Below, one piece after another: positions 44,827-53,420 of a stretch of 64,000 bases of DNA. The notes beneath the pieces are model-generated. The model saw only the letters and a list, made by a program, of their open reading frames with translations, was not told where the DNA came from and searched no databases. This DNA is from Flavobacterium sharifuzzamanii (lineage in GTDB: Bacteria; Bacteroidota; Bacteroidia; Flavobacteriales; Flavobacteriaceae): contig NZ_QJGZ01000035.1 of assembly GCF_003254585.1 (NCBI RefSeq), positions 1-64,000 on the forward strand, in the 5' to 3' direction. Every line of letters begins with the position of its first letter. The first letter of the stretch is position 1. Both the position numbers and the translations under genes were made by a program.

Positions 44827-44971
44827 TTTTTAATAACAGTATTTCTCATCAAAATTTAAATTATATCCAAAAAGGAGTAATTAAATCCTAAAAACCATAG
44901 AAAAGGTTTCCTATTTATTAATTATCTTTACCGCCTTAAATGAGGAATACACATACTAATAGTAGTTTTTA

Positions 44972-45643
44972 ATGATAAACAACGAAGAATTTTTAGACGA
45001 AATAGGAGATAATCATTTCAGCAGTAATGCAAAAAACCCTCTAAGAGCGGATGCTTTTGACATCACTGATGAAGAAAAAATAGAAAAAATTAAAAAAGAT
45101 GTTGAAAACATTCTACAAACTCTAGGAATGGATTTGACAGATGACAGCATTAAAGGAACTCCAAACCGAGTTGCAAAGATGTTTGTAAAAGAAATTTTTG
45201 GAGGTCTTAACCCTGCAAAACAGCCAAAAGCTTCTACTTTTGACAATAATTACAAATATGGCGAAATGCTTGTAGAAAAAAACATCACAGTTTATTCTAC
45301 TTGCGAACACCATTTACTGCCAATTATCGGGCGTGCTCACGTTGCTTATATCTCAAGCGGACGCGTGATCGGTTTATCAAAAATGAATCGTATTGTTGAG
45401 TATTATGCAAAAAGACCTCAAGTACAAGAGCGTCTAACTATGCAGATTGTTCAAGAACTTCAAAAAGCTTTAGGGACAGAAGATGTTGCCTGCGTGATCG
45501 ATGCAAAACACCTTTGCGTGAACTCTCGCGGTATTAAAGATATCGAAAGCAGCACGGTTACTTCTGAGTTTGGAGGGAAATTCAAAGACGCTCAAACGAA
45601 AAGAGAATTCCTTGACTACATTAAGTTAGATACTCAGTTCTAA
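44972..45643 (+). CDS. folE: GTP cyclohydrolase I
   Basis: This 223-residue enzyme converts GTP to dihydroneopterin triphosphate, the first step of folate and tetrahydropterin synthesis. The zinc site is Cys111/His114 in YSTCEHHLLPIIG with the second cysteine in KHLCVNSRGI; GTPNRVAKMFVKEIFGGL and SGRVIGLSKMNRIVEYYAKR are the other family motifs. Full length with a slightly extended N-terminus. The next gene downstream is separated by a palindromic repeat. Confidence 0.96.
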   Translation: MINNEEFLDEIGDNHFSSNAKNPLRADAFDITDEEKIEKIKKDVENILQTLGMDLTDDSIKGTPNRVAKMFVKEIFGGLNPAKQPKASTFDNNYKYGEMLVEKNITVYSTCEHHLLPIIGRAHVAYISSGRVIGLSKMNRIVEYYAKRPQVQERLTMQIVQELQKALGTEDVACVIDAKHLCVNSRGIKDIESSTVTSEFGGKFKDAQTKREFLDYIKLDTQF

Positions 45644-45654
45644 ATATTTGGGTT

Positions 45655-45711
45655 AACCGTTTATTTGTTTAATCGTTTAATCGAAAAAAACAGTTAAACA
45701 AATAAACGGTT
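45655..45711. repeat. TTAAAC-type palindrome after folE
   Basis: AACCGTTTATTTGTTTA at 45655-45671 and TAAACAAATAAACGGTT at 45695-45711 are exact 17-bp complements. TTAAACGATTAAAC follows at 45710. Same family as 34605 and 60422; it can act as folE terminator. Confidence 0.8.
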
Positions 45712-45731
45712 AAACGATTAAACTAAAAGAC

Positions 45732-46097
45732 ATGTACATTTTTTCTTTTGAGAAACTTGAAGTGTGGCAAAATGCAAGAATGTTCATTTTGGATATTTAT
45801 AAATTGACTAGTAAATTTCCATCAAATGAATTATTCGGAATAACATCTCAAATAAAAAGAAGTGCATCTTCGATTGCAACAAACATTGCTGAAGGAACTT
45901 CAAGAAATACGAGCAAGGACAAAGCTTATTTTCTAACTATATCCTATTCATCTGCAATGGAAACTTTAAATCATTTGATCATTTCAAAAGATTTAAATTA
46001 TGTTTCAGAAACAGATTATATAGTATCAAGAGAGAAAATTGAAAAAATTTGCAATCAAATAAATAATCTAAAAAAATATTATCTTTCGCAACAATAA
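45732..46097 (+). CDS. Four-helix-bundle protein (23S rRNA intervening-sequence type)
   Basis: The 121-residue protein matches the four helix bundle family: FEKLEVWQNARMFILDIYKL, ELFGITSQIKRSASSIATNI, AEGTSRNTSKDKAYFLTISY and ETLNHLIISKDL. It is often found inside 23S rRNA intervening sequences, but also as a standalone gene with unknown role, as here. It lies between folE and cysS with palindromic repeats on both sides, so it may have arrived as a small mobile-like insert. Confidence 0.9.
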   Translation: MYIFSFEKLEVWQNARMFILDIYKLTSKFPSNELFGITSQIKRSASSIATNIAEGTSRNTSKDKAYFLTISYSSAMETLNHLIISKDLNYVSETDYIVSREKIEKICNQINNLKKYYLSQQ

Positions 46098-46112
46098 ATC
46101 CGATAATCCGAA

Positions 46113-46152
46113 TTAAACAAAATTAACGGTTAAACGGTTAAACGATTAAACA
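46113..46152. repeat. TTAAACG tandem repeats before cysS
   Basis: AATTAACGGTTAAACGGTTA followed by AACGATTAAACA repeats the TTAAAC(G) word three to four times. It mirrors the repeat on the other side of the four-helix-bundle gene. Confidence 0.6.
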
Positions 46153-46160
46153 AAAATACT

Positions 46161-47642
46161 ATGCCACTATATAGCAGTCAGCCTTTAAAAATATACAATT
46201 CACTTTCGGGTGAAAAAGAAGATTTCAAACCAATCCATGAAGGAAACGTTGGAATGTATGTTTGTGGACCTACCGTATATAGCAATGTTCACTTAGGAAA
46301 CGTAAGAACTTTTATGTCTTTTGATGTAATTTTTAGATATTTTCTTCATTTAGATTATAAAGTTCGTTATGTTAGAAACATTACCGATGTTGGGCATATC
46401 GTAGATGATGTTGATGAAGGTGAAGATAAAATCGCTAAAAAAGCACGTTTAGAACAATTGGAACCTATGGAAGTAGTACAGCGTTACACTGTTGACTTTC
46501 ATAACATTCTAAAGGCATTCAACTTTTTACCTCCAAGCATAGAGCCTACAGCAACAGGACATATTATTGAGCAAATTGAAATCATCAAAAAAATTATCGA
46601 TAAAGGCATCGCTTATGTAGCTAATGGATCGGTATATTTTGATGTTGTAAAATATAACGAGACTAATAATTACGGTATCTTAAGCGGTAGAAATATTGAT
46701 GATATGCTGGCTAATACGCGTGATCTTGACGGACAGTCAGACAAGAGAAATCCGCAAGATTTTGCACTATGGAAAAAAGCAGAGCCAGAACATATCATGA
46801 GATGGCCTTCTCCTTGGAGTGATGGTTTTCCTGGATGGCACTTGGAATGTACTGCAATGAGCACTAAATATCTTGGTAATCATTTTGACATTCACGGCGG
46901 CGGAATGGATTTAAAATTCCCACACCACGAATGTGAAATCGCTCAAAACGAAGCTTGCACAGGTCAAGCCCCAGTAAATTACTGGATGCACGCCAACATG
47001 CTTACCTTAAATGGAAAGAAAATGGCAAAATCAACTGGAAACAATATTCTTCCAGGCGAAATTCTTAGCGGAGACAACAACATCTTAAGCAAACCATTTT
47101 CTGCTTCTGTAACTCGTTTCTTCATGCTTCAAGCACATTATAGAAGTATTTTAGATTTCTCTGATGATGCCATTGTAGCTGCCGAAAAAGGATATAAAAG
47201 ATTAATGGAAGCACTTGATGCTTTACCAAATATTACTGCAGGGAATTCTAGCTCAATAGATTTCGCAGCATGGAAACAGCTTTGCTACGATGCAATGAAT
47301 GATGATTTCAACACGCCAATTCTAATTGCGCAGTTGTTTGAAGCCGTTCGATACATCAACTTATTAAAGGATGGTAAAGAAACAATTTCCACTGAAGATT
47401 TAGCCGATTTCAAAACAGCTGTAAACGCTTTTGTTTTTGATGTTTTAGGACTAAGTGACGACAAAGCTGCCGATGGCGATAGCGACAAACTAGATGGCGT
47501 GGTAAACATGCTTATTGAAATGAGAAATCAGGCGAGAGTAGATAAAAACTTTGCTCTTTCTGACCAGATTCGCGATCAACTAATCGGTTTAGGAATTCAG
47601 CTTAAAGACGGAAAAGAAGGAACTACTTTTAGCATTCAATAA
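46161..47642 (+). CDS. cysS: Cysteinyl-tRNA synthetase
   Basis: The 493-residue enzyme charges tRNA-Cys. The HIGH-type motif is in [20 protein letters not shown], the KMSKS-type motif is in [14 protein letters not shown], and the zinc ligands include the N-terminal Cys and the WHLECTAMS and HHECEIAQ segments. Length is normal. Single gene followed by a long palindrome. Confidence 0.97.
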   Translation: MPLYSSQPLKIYNSLSGEKEDFKPIHEGNVGMYVCGPTVYSNVHLGNVRTFMSFDVIFRYFLHLDYKVRYVRNITDVGHIVDDVDEGEDKIAKKARLEQLEPMEVVQRYTVDFHNILKAFNFLPPSIEPTATGHIIEQIEIIKKIIDKGIAYVANGSVYFDVVKYNETNNYGILSGRNIDDMLANTRDLDGQSDKRNPQDFALWKKAEPEHIMRWPSPWSDGFPGWHLECTAMSTKYLGNHFDIHGGGMDLKFPHHECEIAQNEACTGQAPVNYWMHANMLTLNGKKMAKSTGNNILPGEILSGDNNILSKPFSASVTRFFMLQAHYRSILDFSDDAIVAAEKGYKRLMEALDALPNITAGNSSSIDFAAWKQLCYDAMNDDFNTPILIAQLFEAVRYINLLKDGKETISTEDLADFKTAVNAFVFDVLGLSDDKAADGDSDKLDGVVNMLIEMRNQARVDKNFALSDQIRDQLIGLGIQLKDGKEGTTFSIQ

Positions 47643-47646
47643 AAAA

Positions 47647-47726
47647 AGTGATCAGTGTTCAGTTTTTTAGTGATCAGATTCAAACTTTGAACTGACTGAA
47701 CACTAAAAAACTGACCACTGACCACT
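47647..47726. repeat. Long palindrome after cysS
   Basis: The 26-mer starting AGTGATCAGTGTTCAGTTTT at 47647 pairs with 47701-47726 with two mismatches. It fills the 107-bp gap and may act as terminator. Confidence 0.75.
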
Positions 47727-47749
47727 ATAAGCTAACTTATACAAAAAAT

Positions 47750-47998
47750 ATGTTTTCAAAAATTCTAATATATCCATTTGTATTGTTAGTCCGTTTTTAT
47801 CAGACTGCCATCTCGCCTTTTACTCCAGCTGCTTGTAGATTTGAACCTACTTGTTCTACTTATATGATTCAGGCTTTGCAAATTCATGGATTATTTTATG
47901 GCGGATTTTTAGGTATCAAACGCATCTTAAGCTGTCATCCTTGGGGAAGAAGCGGCTATGATCCTGTACCAGAAAAGAAATGTAACCACAAACATTAA
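47750..47998 (+). CDS. yidD: YidD membrane protein insertion efficiency factor
   Basis: The 82-residue protein has the YidD pattern: [37 protein letters not shown] and [18 protein letters not shown]. It helps YidC insert proteins into the inner membrane. Usually it lies near rpmH, rnpA and yidC; here it is with lgt. Hydrophobic N-terminus with amphipathic character fits membrane association. Confidence 0.95.
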   Translation: MFSKILIYPFVLLVRFYQTAISPFTPAACRFEPTCSTYMIQALQIHGLFYGGFLGIKRILSCHPWGRSGYDPVPEKKCNHKH

Positions 47999-48062
47999 CT
48001 TTTTAGAAAGCGGTACTTTACATTAAATATTTATTTTTACAGCTATATAAAAACATTTATAC

Positions 48063-48995
48063 ATGACACACGCCTTAAATTTAGTTTGGAATCCTTCTGA
48101 GGGAATCAACTTAGGATTTTTTATGATTCGCTATTACAGCTTAATGTTTGTAATTGCTTTTGGTTTAGGATGGTTCCTAATGAAAAAGATGTTCGAAAGA
48201 GAAAACGAATCGATTGAAAAACTAGATTCTCTATTTGTTTGGACCGTTCTAGCAACTTTAATTGGTGCTCGTTTAGGTCATGTTTTCTTTTATGATTGGG
48301 AATACTTCAGAAATCATTTACTTGAGATTTTCTTGCCATTTAAATTTGAGCCTGAATTCCAATTTACAGGTTTCCAAGGATTAGCAAGTCATGGCGCAGC
48401 AATTGCAATCATTGTTGCGATGTATTACTACAGTAAAAAAATCTTAAAACGCCCATTATTATGGATTTTAGACCGTGTTGTAATTCCAGTGGCAAGCGGC
48501 GCTATATTTGTTCGTTTAGGGAATTTCTTCAACTCAGAAATTATTGGAAACGAAACTGACTCTGCATTCGGAATCCGTTTCCTTCACGATAAATTCAGCA
48601 AAGCGGAAGCAGTTCAAAAAACAGGAATAGCCGACCCAAAAGAAGCTTATAATGCTATTGCTTCAGATCCAAGATTTGCAAACATATTAGCTGAAGTACC
48701 TTCAAGACATCCTACACAGCTTTATGAAGCAATCTGCTACGTTTTTGTTTTTGCTATCTTATACTTTTTATACTGGAAAACAAATGCAAGACTTAAATCC
48801 GGCCTTTTATTTGGGCTGTTTTTAGTTCTTTTATTCGTTGTACGTTTCATCGTGGAGTTTGTAAAAGAAAGCCAAGGCGGTTTTGAGAGCGAATTAGGCT
48901 TGTTTTCGACAGGACAATGGTTGAGTATACCATTTATCATTATCGGACTCTTCTTTGTCATTAGAGCGCAAAGAAATCCTTTAGCTGAATCATAA
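48063..48995 (+). CDS. lgt: Prolipoprotein diacylglyceryl transferase
   Basis: This 310-residue inner-membrane enzyme transfers diacylglycerol from phosphatidylglycerol to the lipobox Cys of prolipoproteins. Seven membrane segments, the signature FVRLGNFFNSEIIGNETD, and HPTQLYEAICYV are present. The many lipobox proteins in this window depend on it. It follows yidD by 64 nt on the same strand. Confidence 0.95.
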   Translation: MTHALNLVWNPSEGINLGFFMIRYYSLMFVIAFGLGWFLMKKMFERENESIEKLDSLFVWTVLATLIGARLGHVFFYDWEYFRNHLLEIFLPFKFEPEFQFTGFQGLASHGAAIAIIVAMYYYSKKILKRPLLWILDRVVIPVASGAIFVRLGNFFNSEIIGNETDSAFGIRFLHDKFSKAEAVQKTGIADPKEAYNAIASDPRFANILAEVPSRHPTQLYEAICYVFVFAILYFLYWKTNARLKSGLLFGLFLVLLFVVRFIVEFVKESQGGFESELGLFSTGQWLSIPFIIIGLFFVIRAQRNPLAES

Positions 48996-49013
48996 AACAT
49001 AATTCCTTTTAAT

Positions 49014-49050
49014 AAAAATGCCCAATATTTGAAATATTGGGCATTTTCTT
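49014..49050. terminator. Bidirectional terminator between lgt and the 76-codon gene
   Basis: AAAATGCCCAATATTT and AAATATTGGGCATTTT pair over 16 bases with a 1-2 nt loop; T-rich flanks on both strands. It separates convergent genes and makes the 49060 gene a single-gene unit. Confidence 0.88.
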
Positions 49051-49059
49051 TTTATAGCT

Positions 49060-49290
49060 TTAATTTACATCCAGATATGGATTTAAAGTTTCAGCTAGTT
49101 CATTGAGCCAATAGAAACTGTCTCTTAATTTGGTTTCTTGCTGGATGTTTTCTTGTTCGCTCATCACATTTAGTGCGAGAGTAAAATTGACCTGTCTTAG
49201 TGCTTTCGCCATAGAATGCGCGTCAATTCTGTCGTTGAAGAAATTCATCAGCCTGATTTCGGCTTCTTTTGAAAGGGTTTTGGTACTCAT
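49060..49290 (-). CDS. 76-residue protein of unknown function behind a Trp-type leader
   Basis: The protein begins MSTKTLSKEAEIRLMNFFND and ends LNELAETLNPYLDVN; it is helical and soluble, with one Trp in DSFYWLNEL and no recognised domain. It starts at 49290, where the 20-nt context up to the start is identical to that of the leader ORF at 49414. It ends before a terminator, so nothing else is co-transcribed with it. Its expression would depend on transcription passing the leader and the possible attenuator at 49316-49392. Confidence 0.75.
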   Translation of the reverse strand: MSTKTLSKEAEIRLMNFFNDRIDAHSMAKALRQVNFTLALNVMSEQENIQQETKLRDSFYWLNELAETLNPYLDVN

Positions 49291-49315
49291 AACTTTACTT
49301 TAAGGAAATATAAAA

Positions 49316-49392
49316 CCCATGTAGCTAAAGGTGTCCTACGCTGTAAAGTGAGCGTTGCGGTTGTTTCCAATACCACCACCATACCACATGGG
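49316..49392 (-). promoter_or_regulatory. Possible attenuator between leader and 76-codon gene
   Basis: On the minus strand CCCATGT (49392-49386) can pair with ACATGGG (49322-49316), and TTTTATATTT follows, a weak terminator with a long loop. The loop holds a small CGCT-AGCG hairpin (about 49350-49335). The 5' arm covers leader codons 8-10, just before the Trp codons, and the 3' arm begins 2 nt after the leader stop. A ribosome stalled at Trp would hide the 5' arm. Strength of the structure is modest. Confidence 0.5.
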
Positions 49393-49414
49393 CAAACTTT
49401 TTTTCTGAAATCAT
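49325..49414 (-). CDS. Leader peptide with Trp-Trp-Trp-Tyr-Trp
   Basis: The frame from ATG 49414 gives 29 residues, MISEKKFAHVVWWWYWKQPQ then RSLYSVGHL, and stop TAG at 49327-49325. Four Trp codons in five (residues 12-16) are far beyond chance and are what a trp-type leader peptide needs. A TATATTTG -7 box lies 20 nt upstream, so translation would begin very near the transcript start. In Bacteroidetes, upstream ORFs rich in Trp are known in front of trp genes (Bacteroid-trp motif); here the next gene is unrelated. Peptide production itself is unproven. Confidence 0.65.
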   Translation of the reverse strand: MISEKKFAHVVWWWYWKQPQRSLYSVGHL

Positions 49415-49433
49415 AACTTTACTTTAAGGACTG

Positions 49434-49441
49434 CAAATATA
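49434..49441 (-). promoter_or_regulatory. -7 box for the leader transcript
   Basis: On the minus strand TATATTTG at 49441-49434 matches TAnnTTTG. No TTG is seen at the -33 spacing. A start about 7 nt downstream would leave a 5' leader of only about 13 nt before the ATG at 49414. Confidence 0.55.
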
Positions 49442-49483
49442 TTAAAAATGGAAGGCATTATTAAGTAAGAAAAATAATGTTTT

Positions 49484-50764
49484 TTACTCCTCTTTTATCT
49501 TAGTTTTATAAACATAACCTTTTTTACCTTCCTTAGTTTGTATCAACCACCAGTCTCCTGAATTATCCAATACTTGAACCTCAGAACCAGTATTTATTTT
49601 TTGAAGAATTTCAGAAGATGTATTTTTCTCTTTTCTTAAATTAGTATATCCATCTGGATCTGTTATTTTTGCTGTCTGTCTTAGATATTGAGTGTAATTT
49701 TGATAGTTAAAGTTTTTTAAGGCAATTTTGTTTTTAGGGATTATAGTATTCTTATAGAAGTTATTAGATGTTAAATCTGAATTGACAGTATTGACTTCAT
49801 TTAATATAAAATCAATATTATTATTCAAAAAAGCATATCTTATTTTTATAAGATTTGAATCAATAATTTTAAGTTGAGTAAAACTTAAAATATTATTCTT
49901 GAAACTTAAATCACTATAAGATTCTTCTCCTCCAGTTCCTCCAGTACATTTTAAACAAGGAATTACATTATGGCTTTTAAATTTTAAAGAATAATTATTA
50001 TTACCGATGTTAAAAAGAATCATAAATAAGCGTGATTCGTTATTTTTAAATTCCTCTTTATGTGACAATACTATTATTTTATCTAAAAGATTATCTTGAT
50101 TAATATTAACAGATAGACTATCAAGTACTAAATAATTTTTTGGGATAAAATCATTTAAAAATTTTAATTTATTTGTTTTGCTTTCATCTACAACTTCTGA
50201 AACAAGATTTTCTTTTTGAATTATTTTTAACTGCTTTTCGAGTGAAATAAAAACATTCCCGCATTCATTTTTTAAAGACTGTAAGTAATCAGGAACAGAA
50301 GTTAAAGGCTGGGGAGAGTCCAAATAGAAATACCAAAAACTATCTATATCATCAGGTCTACGATTCTTTAAAAGATTGCAGACAAGGCTAGGATTTTTCG
50401 TGAATAGTTTTTCAATATTAAACTTAAAATAATTCACTCCATCAGCTTGATATTTGCCATCTATGCCGATATCAATAATTGATGTAAGAGATTTATTGGT
50501 TTTGTCTTTAGATAATATTGCAAAAAATCGGTCTATATAATCTTTACTTTCATTGTATAGAGTATATGAGGTATCTAAATTATCATTCCAACCAAAATCT
50601 TTTACAAACTGGTCATAGTCTTTTGGGAAGTTTTGGAAAAAGGCTTTATCATCATTTTTCTTAAAGGCTGTTTTTAAGTTGTTTATTCTTATCTCTTTGC
50701 TTTGTGATTTTGATGAGCAAGAAACTAAAAATGATAATATTATTGTAATGATAAATTTATTCAT
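49484..50764 (-). CDS. Lipoprotein with C-terminal SH3b domain, likely immunity protein
   Basis: The 426-residue product has a lipobox (SFLVSC, Cys16). A long N-terminal part of unknown fold is followed by a beta-rich region (FIPKNYLVLDSLSVNINQDN) and a C-terminal bacterial SH3 domain (GYTNLRKEKNTSSEILQKIN, GDWWLIQTKEGKKGYVYKT), which usually binds peptidoglycan. Its start overlaps the end of the effector gene by 8 nt, so translation is coupled. The envelope location fits protection from a peptidoglycan-targeting toxin. That role is inference from position. Confidence 0.78.
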   Translation of the reverse strand: MNKFIITIILSFLVSCSSKSQSKEIRINNLKTAFKKNDDKAFFQNFPKDYDQFVKDFGWNDNLDTSYTLYNESKDYIDRFFAILSKDKTNKSLTSIIDIGIDGKYQADGVNYFKFNIEKLFTKNPSLVCNLLKNRRPDDIDSFWYFYLDSPQPLTSVPDYLQSLKNECGNVFISLEKQLKIIQKENLVSEVVDESKTNKLKFLNDFIPKNYLVLDSLSVNINQDNLLDKIIVLSHKEEFKNNESRLFMILFNIGNNNYSLKFKSHNVIPCLKCTGGTGGEESYSDLSFKNNILSFTQLKIIDSNLIKIRYAFLNNNIDFILNEVNTVNSDLTSNNFYKNTIIPKNKIALKNFNYQNYTQYLRQTAKITDPDGYTNLRKEKNTSSEILQKINTGSEVQVLDNSGDWWLIQTKEGKKGYVYKTKIKEE

Positions 50765-52910
50765 ATTCTTCAGTTATAATGATTTTGGCATTCTCAATTC
50801 CAATTGAGTTTATATAGTTGTTAATTTCATCTAATTTATCCTTACTTTTTGATACCCAATCGGTACTTCGTGAAGAACCGGGCAACAAACAACCTTTGGT
50901 GTCTTCTGCAGAATTTCCTGAATGAATTAAAATTGCCCTATCAATACTAACATCTTTATTGTACAATTTTAAAACATTTTCAAACTTTGATCCATTATGC
51001 CAAACAAGATTATATGTACCGATAGGGATTCTTTGCTCTTTTCCTGATATAACTGTATCTGGCCCTTTTTCCTCAAGCATAAATCCAACAATATCAGAGT
51101 TATCTATAGTGAATTCACCTATCGTCGATTTGTTTGTCTGCCATCTTCTAATCAATCTAATAAAAACTTCTTCATTTTCAGAATTGCCTATATTCTTGCA
51201 CTCTCCCAAACGATATACGTCTTTTGCTTTAATAAAAGATTTTCTTCGCTTTTCGTAATGACTCGCATCTAGATTTTTGTTTATAATTTTAGTAATAGAG
51301 TCAACATTTGATCTATTAAATCCAAGATCTGCTTTTGAATTTAGATCATTATTAATCCAATAGCTAAAAGCAGACATTGCAGCATATTTTGGTTCTTCTA
51401 GAAGTTCAGGACTTTTAACTAAATCTCCTTTGTTTGGAAAAGCCTTTATAAAATCTTTATTTATTTGAGTATAATTATATTTCCCTGTAAGCTGAATTAA
51501 GCCACGCCCAATATATTTATAACCTTCTTCTTTATTCTCATTTCCTAAATCATTGCAATTTCCTCCAGGAGATAAAGAACAAGAGACGATATCTTCTTCT
51601 TTGTCAACTTTTCTTAAGCCATAAGCTCTCACTGCAATTTCATATAAATTTCCTTGGTATGTTTCTGCTTCTTTAGGATGTCTTTTAAAATAACCAAATA
51701 GACTTGTAAGTGTTTTAGTGCTATACCCATCAATTCCTTCAATTAATGTATTAAAGCCAGTTTCAGAACCAAATTGATTTATTAGATGTGCTTTTCTTAA
51801 ACATGTATTTACTTCATATTCTGCTCGCAATATATTAATTTCAGAAATTAATTTTTCTGCCAAAGTTTTATTTTTAGAGGCAGAAGGAAATATTTTTGCA
51901 ATGTCATTATAGTTAAAATCTTCATCGCATCTTGGACATTTGTTATTTGATTTACTTTTGTTATTTCCCCATAATTTACTATCCCCAACATTTACCATCA
52001 GCAAACTATTTATAAATTCCTGCTGCGGGTTGTAAACAACAGTTGGCTGCACATCAATTTTCTGTTCCTGATAATCATGCGCTTTTCCATCTGCTTTCAC
52101 TATTCCTCTAGTTTCTTTTTTAGAAGGACCTTTTTGTTCTGCGGGAGATGTTTTTTGGGTTTCTGTTTCAGATGGTTTAGAAGCAGAAGTTTTTGAAAGT
52201 ATATCTATTTTATAGTCAGGATTGATGACATTAATGTCTTGGGTAGGTTTCGAAACTTTTTTGTAAAACTCAGCGGTTACATAATATTCATGAAATGCGC
52301 CTTCGTTAGATTCATTCGGTGCCGTTTTTGCATTGGCAAGCCATACTTTGCTGGGGTCAAAAGTAAATTTGACATCGGCTATTCCATTTAATACATTGGC
52401 TTCTTTCGTCTCAATGCTAATGTCAGAAAGGTCTTTTTTGCCTCCGTCATTTTCCCATAAAGTGACATTTATGCGAAATTTTTCCATATTAAGGCAATGT
52501 ACGCGAGCTGTAATGGTTTCGCCATAGCTAAATAGTTTTGTGGGCTTTTTTCCGTTGCTGTCAAGAATTTCGACTTGGAGTATTTTACTTTCTGCATTTT
52601 CTTTGGTTTTTATATCCAAAACTGCTTTTTCACCATTAGCATCAACAAGCATTCTGATTCCTTTGCGCTTAAGACTAACTTGGGTAAATGTATAGTCTAC
52701 TGTTGCACCTGTCTTATTGTTTTTGGTCATTTTTACCCATTCCTTTCCTAATAATATCCAGACACTCCATTTGATATTTTCGTCAGGTGTTTTTTGCAGT
52801 GGCTCTATGAATTTTGATGGAGCTGAACTGCTAAAAAAATCATGTATCGAGTAATACTCTTTTATGCCTATTACAGGATTGGGATTGCCATATATTTTTA
52901 CTTTGCTCAT
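50757..52910 (-). CDS. Large T6SS cargo protein with GH19-like and DUF5675 domains
   Basis: This 717-residue protein has no signal peptide. Residues 1-230 are beta-rich repeats (KWSVWILLGKEWVKMTKNNK; KLFSYGETITARVHCLNME), 240-320 a polar linker, 325-328 a CPRC motif, and 345-570 a chitinase-like GH19/lysozyme fold with HLINQFGSETGF (Glu383) and YIGRGLIQLTGKYNYTQ. Residues 582-717 match DUF5675: KEQRIPIGTYNLVWHNG, ILIHSGNSAEDTKGCLLPG (His663, Cys674). Two peptidoglycan-directed modules in one cargo protein, next to a PAAR-like gene, suggest a cell-wall-degrading effector. Confidence 0.85.
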   Translation of the reverse strand: MSKVKIYGNPNPVIGIKEYYSIHDFFSSSAPSKFIEPLQKTPDENIKWSVWILLGKEWVKMTKNNKTGATVDYTFTQVSLKRKGIRMLVDANGEKAVLDIKTKENAESKILQVEILDSNGKKPTKLFSYGETITARVHCLNMEKFRINVTLWENDGGKKDLSDISIETKEANVLNGIADVKFTFDPSKVWLANAKTAPNESNEGAFHEYYVTAEFYKKVSKPTQDINVINPDYKIDILSKTSASKPSETETQKTSPAEQKGPSKKETRGIVKADGKAHDYQEQKIDVQPTVVYNPQQEFINSLLMVNVGDSKLWGNNKSKSNNKCPRCDEDFNYNDIAKIFPSASKNKTLAEKLISEINILRAEYEVNTCLRKAHLINQFGSETGFNTLIEGIDGYSTKTLTSLFGYFKRHPKEAETYQGNLYEIAVRAYGLRKVDKEEDIVSCSLSPGGNCNDLGNENKEEGYKYIGRGLIQLTGKYNYTQINKDFIKAFPNKGDLVKSPELLEEPKYAAMSAFSYWINNDLNSKADLGFNRSNVDSITKIINKNLDASHYEKRRKSFIKAKDVYRLGECKNIGNSENEEVFIRLIRRWQTNKSTIGEFTIDNSDIVGFMLEEKGPDTVISGKEQRIPIGTYNLVWHNGSKFENVLKLYNKDVSIDRAILIHSGNSAEDTKGCLLPGSSRSTDWVSKSKDKLDEINNYINSIGIENAKIIITEEYE

Positions 52911-52925
52911 AGTTTCAAACTTTTT

Positions 52926-53405
52926 TTAATAACAATCAGAAAGCTGGTCTTCTAACTCATCAGGATTTAACAAAGGATTAATCTGTTTTAAGACATCAGG
53001 ATCTGCTTTTTTCATCTGCTGGCTTCCTACTTCGGCTATCTGTCCATGCTTAAAAATTTCTATACATTTTGGTCCGCCTATAGGACATCCCGCTTTACTG
53101 TCTTCTGTCAAAATTTTGCCTTGATTGCTCAGTGTTACTTTCTCATAAGGATCATACCACTGAGGTATTGTTGCCACGCAGGGCTTATTGCCACTAGAAG
53201 TAGGCTGTAAGGTACATTTGCCAAAAGTGCCATTCTTCAAGGTTTGATTAATATCTTTAGTTGTGGCTATCAATTTTTTATTGGCTCCTTTGTCATTGGC
53301 AAAATGTTTTTTTTGAGATTTTACCTGCAGAATATCTACGGCATCTTGGTCTTCACTAAACTTGCATTTGCAGCTGGCACCATCTACAACAACATGTTTC
53401 TCCAT
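52926..53405 (-). CDS. PAAR-like DUF4280 protein
   Basis: The 159-residue protein has the DUF4280 layout: MEKHVVVDGASCKCKFSEDQ, ATTKDINQTLKNGTFGKCTL, SGNKPCVATIPQWYDPYE and SKAGCPIGGPKCIEIFKHGQ. DUF4280 proteins are PAAR-like tips that cap the VgrG spike and carry effectors in T6SSiii. The several Cys residues may bind zinc. It lies 15 nt upstream of the effector gene on the same strand, as expected for a tip-cargo pair. Confidence 0.9.
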   Translation of the reverse strand: MEKHVVVDGASCKCKFSEDQDAVDILQVKSQKKHFANDKGANKKLIATTKDINQTLKNGTFGKCTLQPTSSGNKPCVATIPQWYDPYEKVTLSNQGKILTEDSKAGCPIGGPKCIEIFKHGQIAEVGSQQMKKADPDVLKQINPLLNPDELEDQLSDCY

Positions 53406-53420
53406 AATCTATATTTTATA

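Larger units (their letters stand above)
49288..49430. repeat. Direct 20-nt repeat around two initiation sites
   Basis: TCATAACTTTACTTTAAGGA occurs at 49288-49307 and 49411-49430. On the minus strand it reads TCCTTAAAGTAAAGTTATGA and contains the start codon of the 76-codon gene and of the leader ORF respectively. The spacing is 123 bp. A tandem duplication of the initiation region is the simplest explanation. Confidence 0.85.

Noticed and set aside
49325..49390. A second short frame in the leader region on the minus strand starting MWYGGGIGNNRNAHFTA
   Set aside because: It starts later, lacks an initiation context like the one shared by the leader and the gene, and has no amino-acid bias; the Trp-rich frame explains the sequence better.
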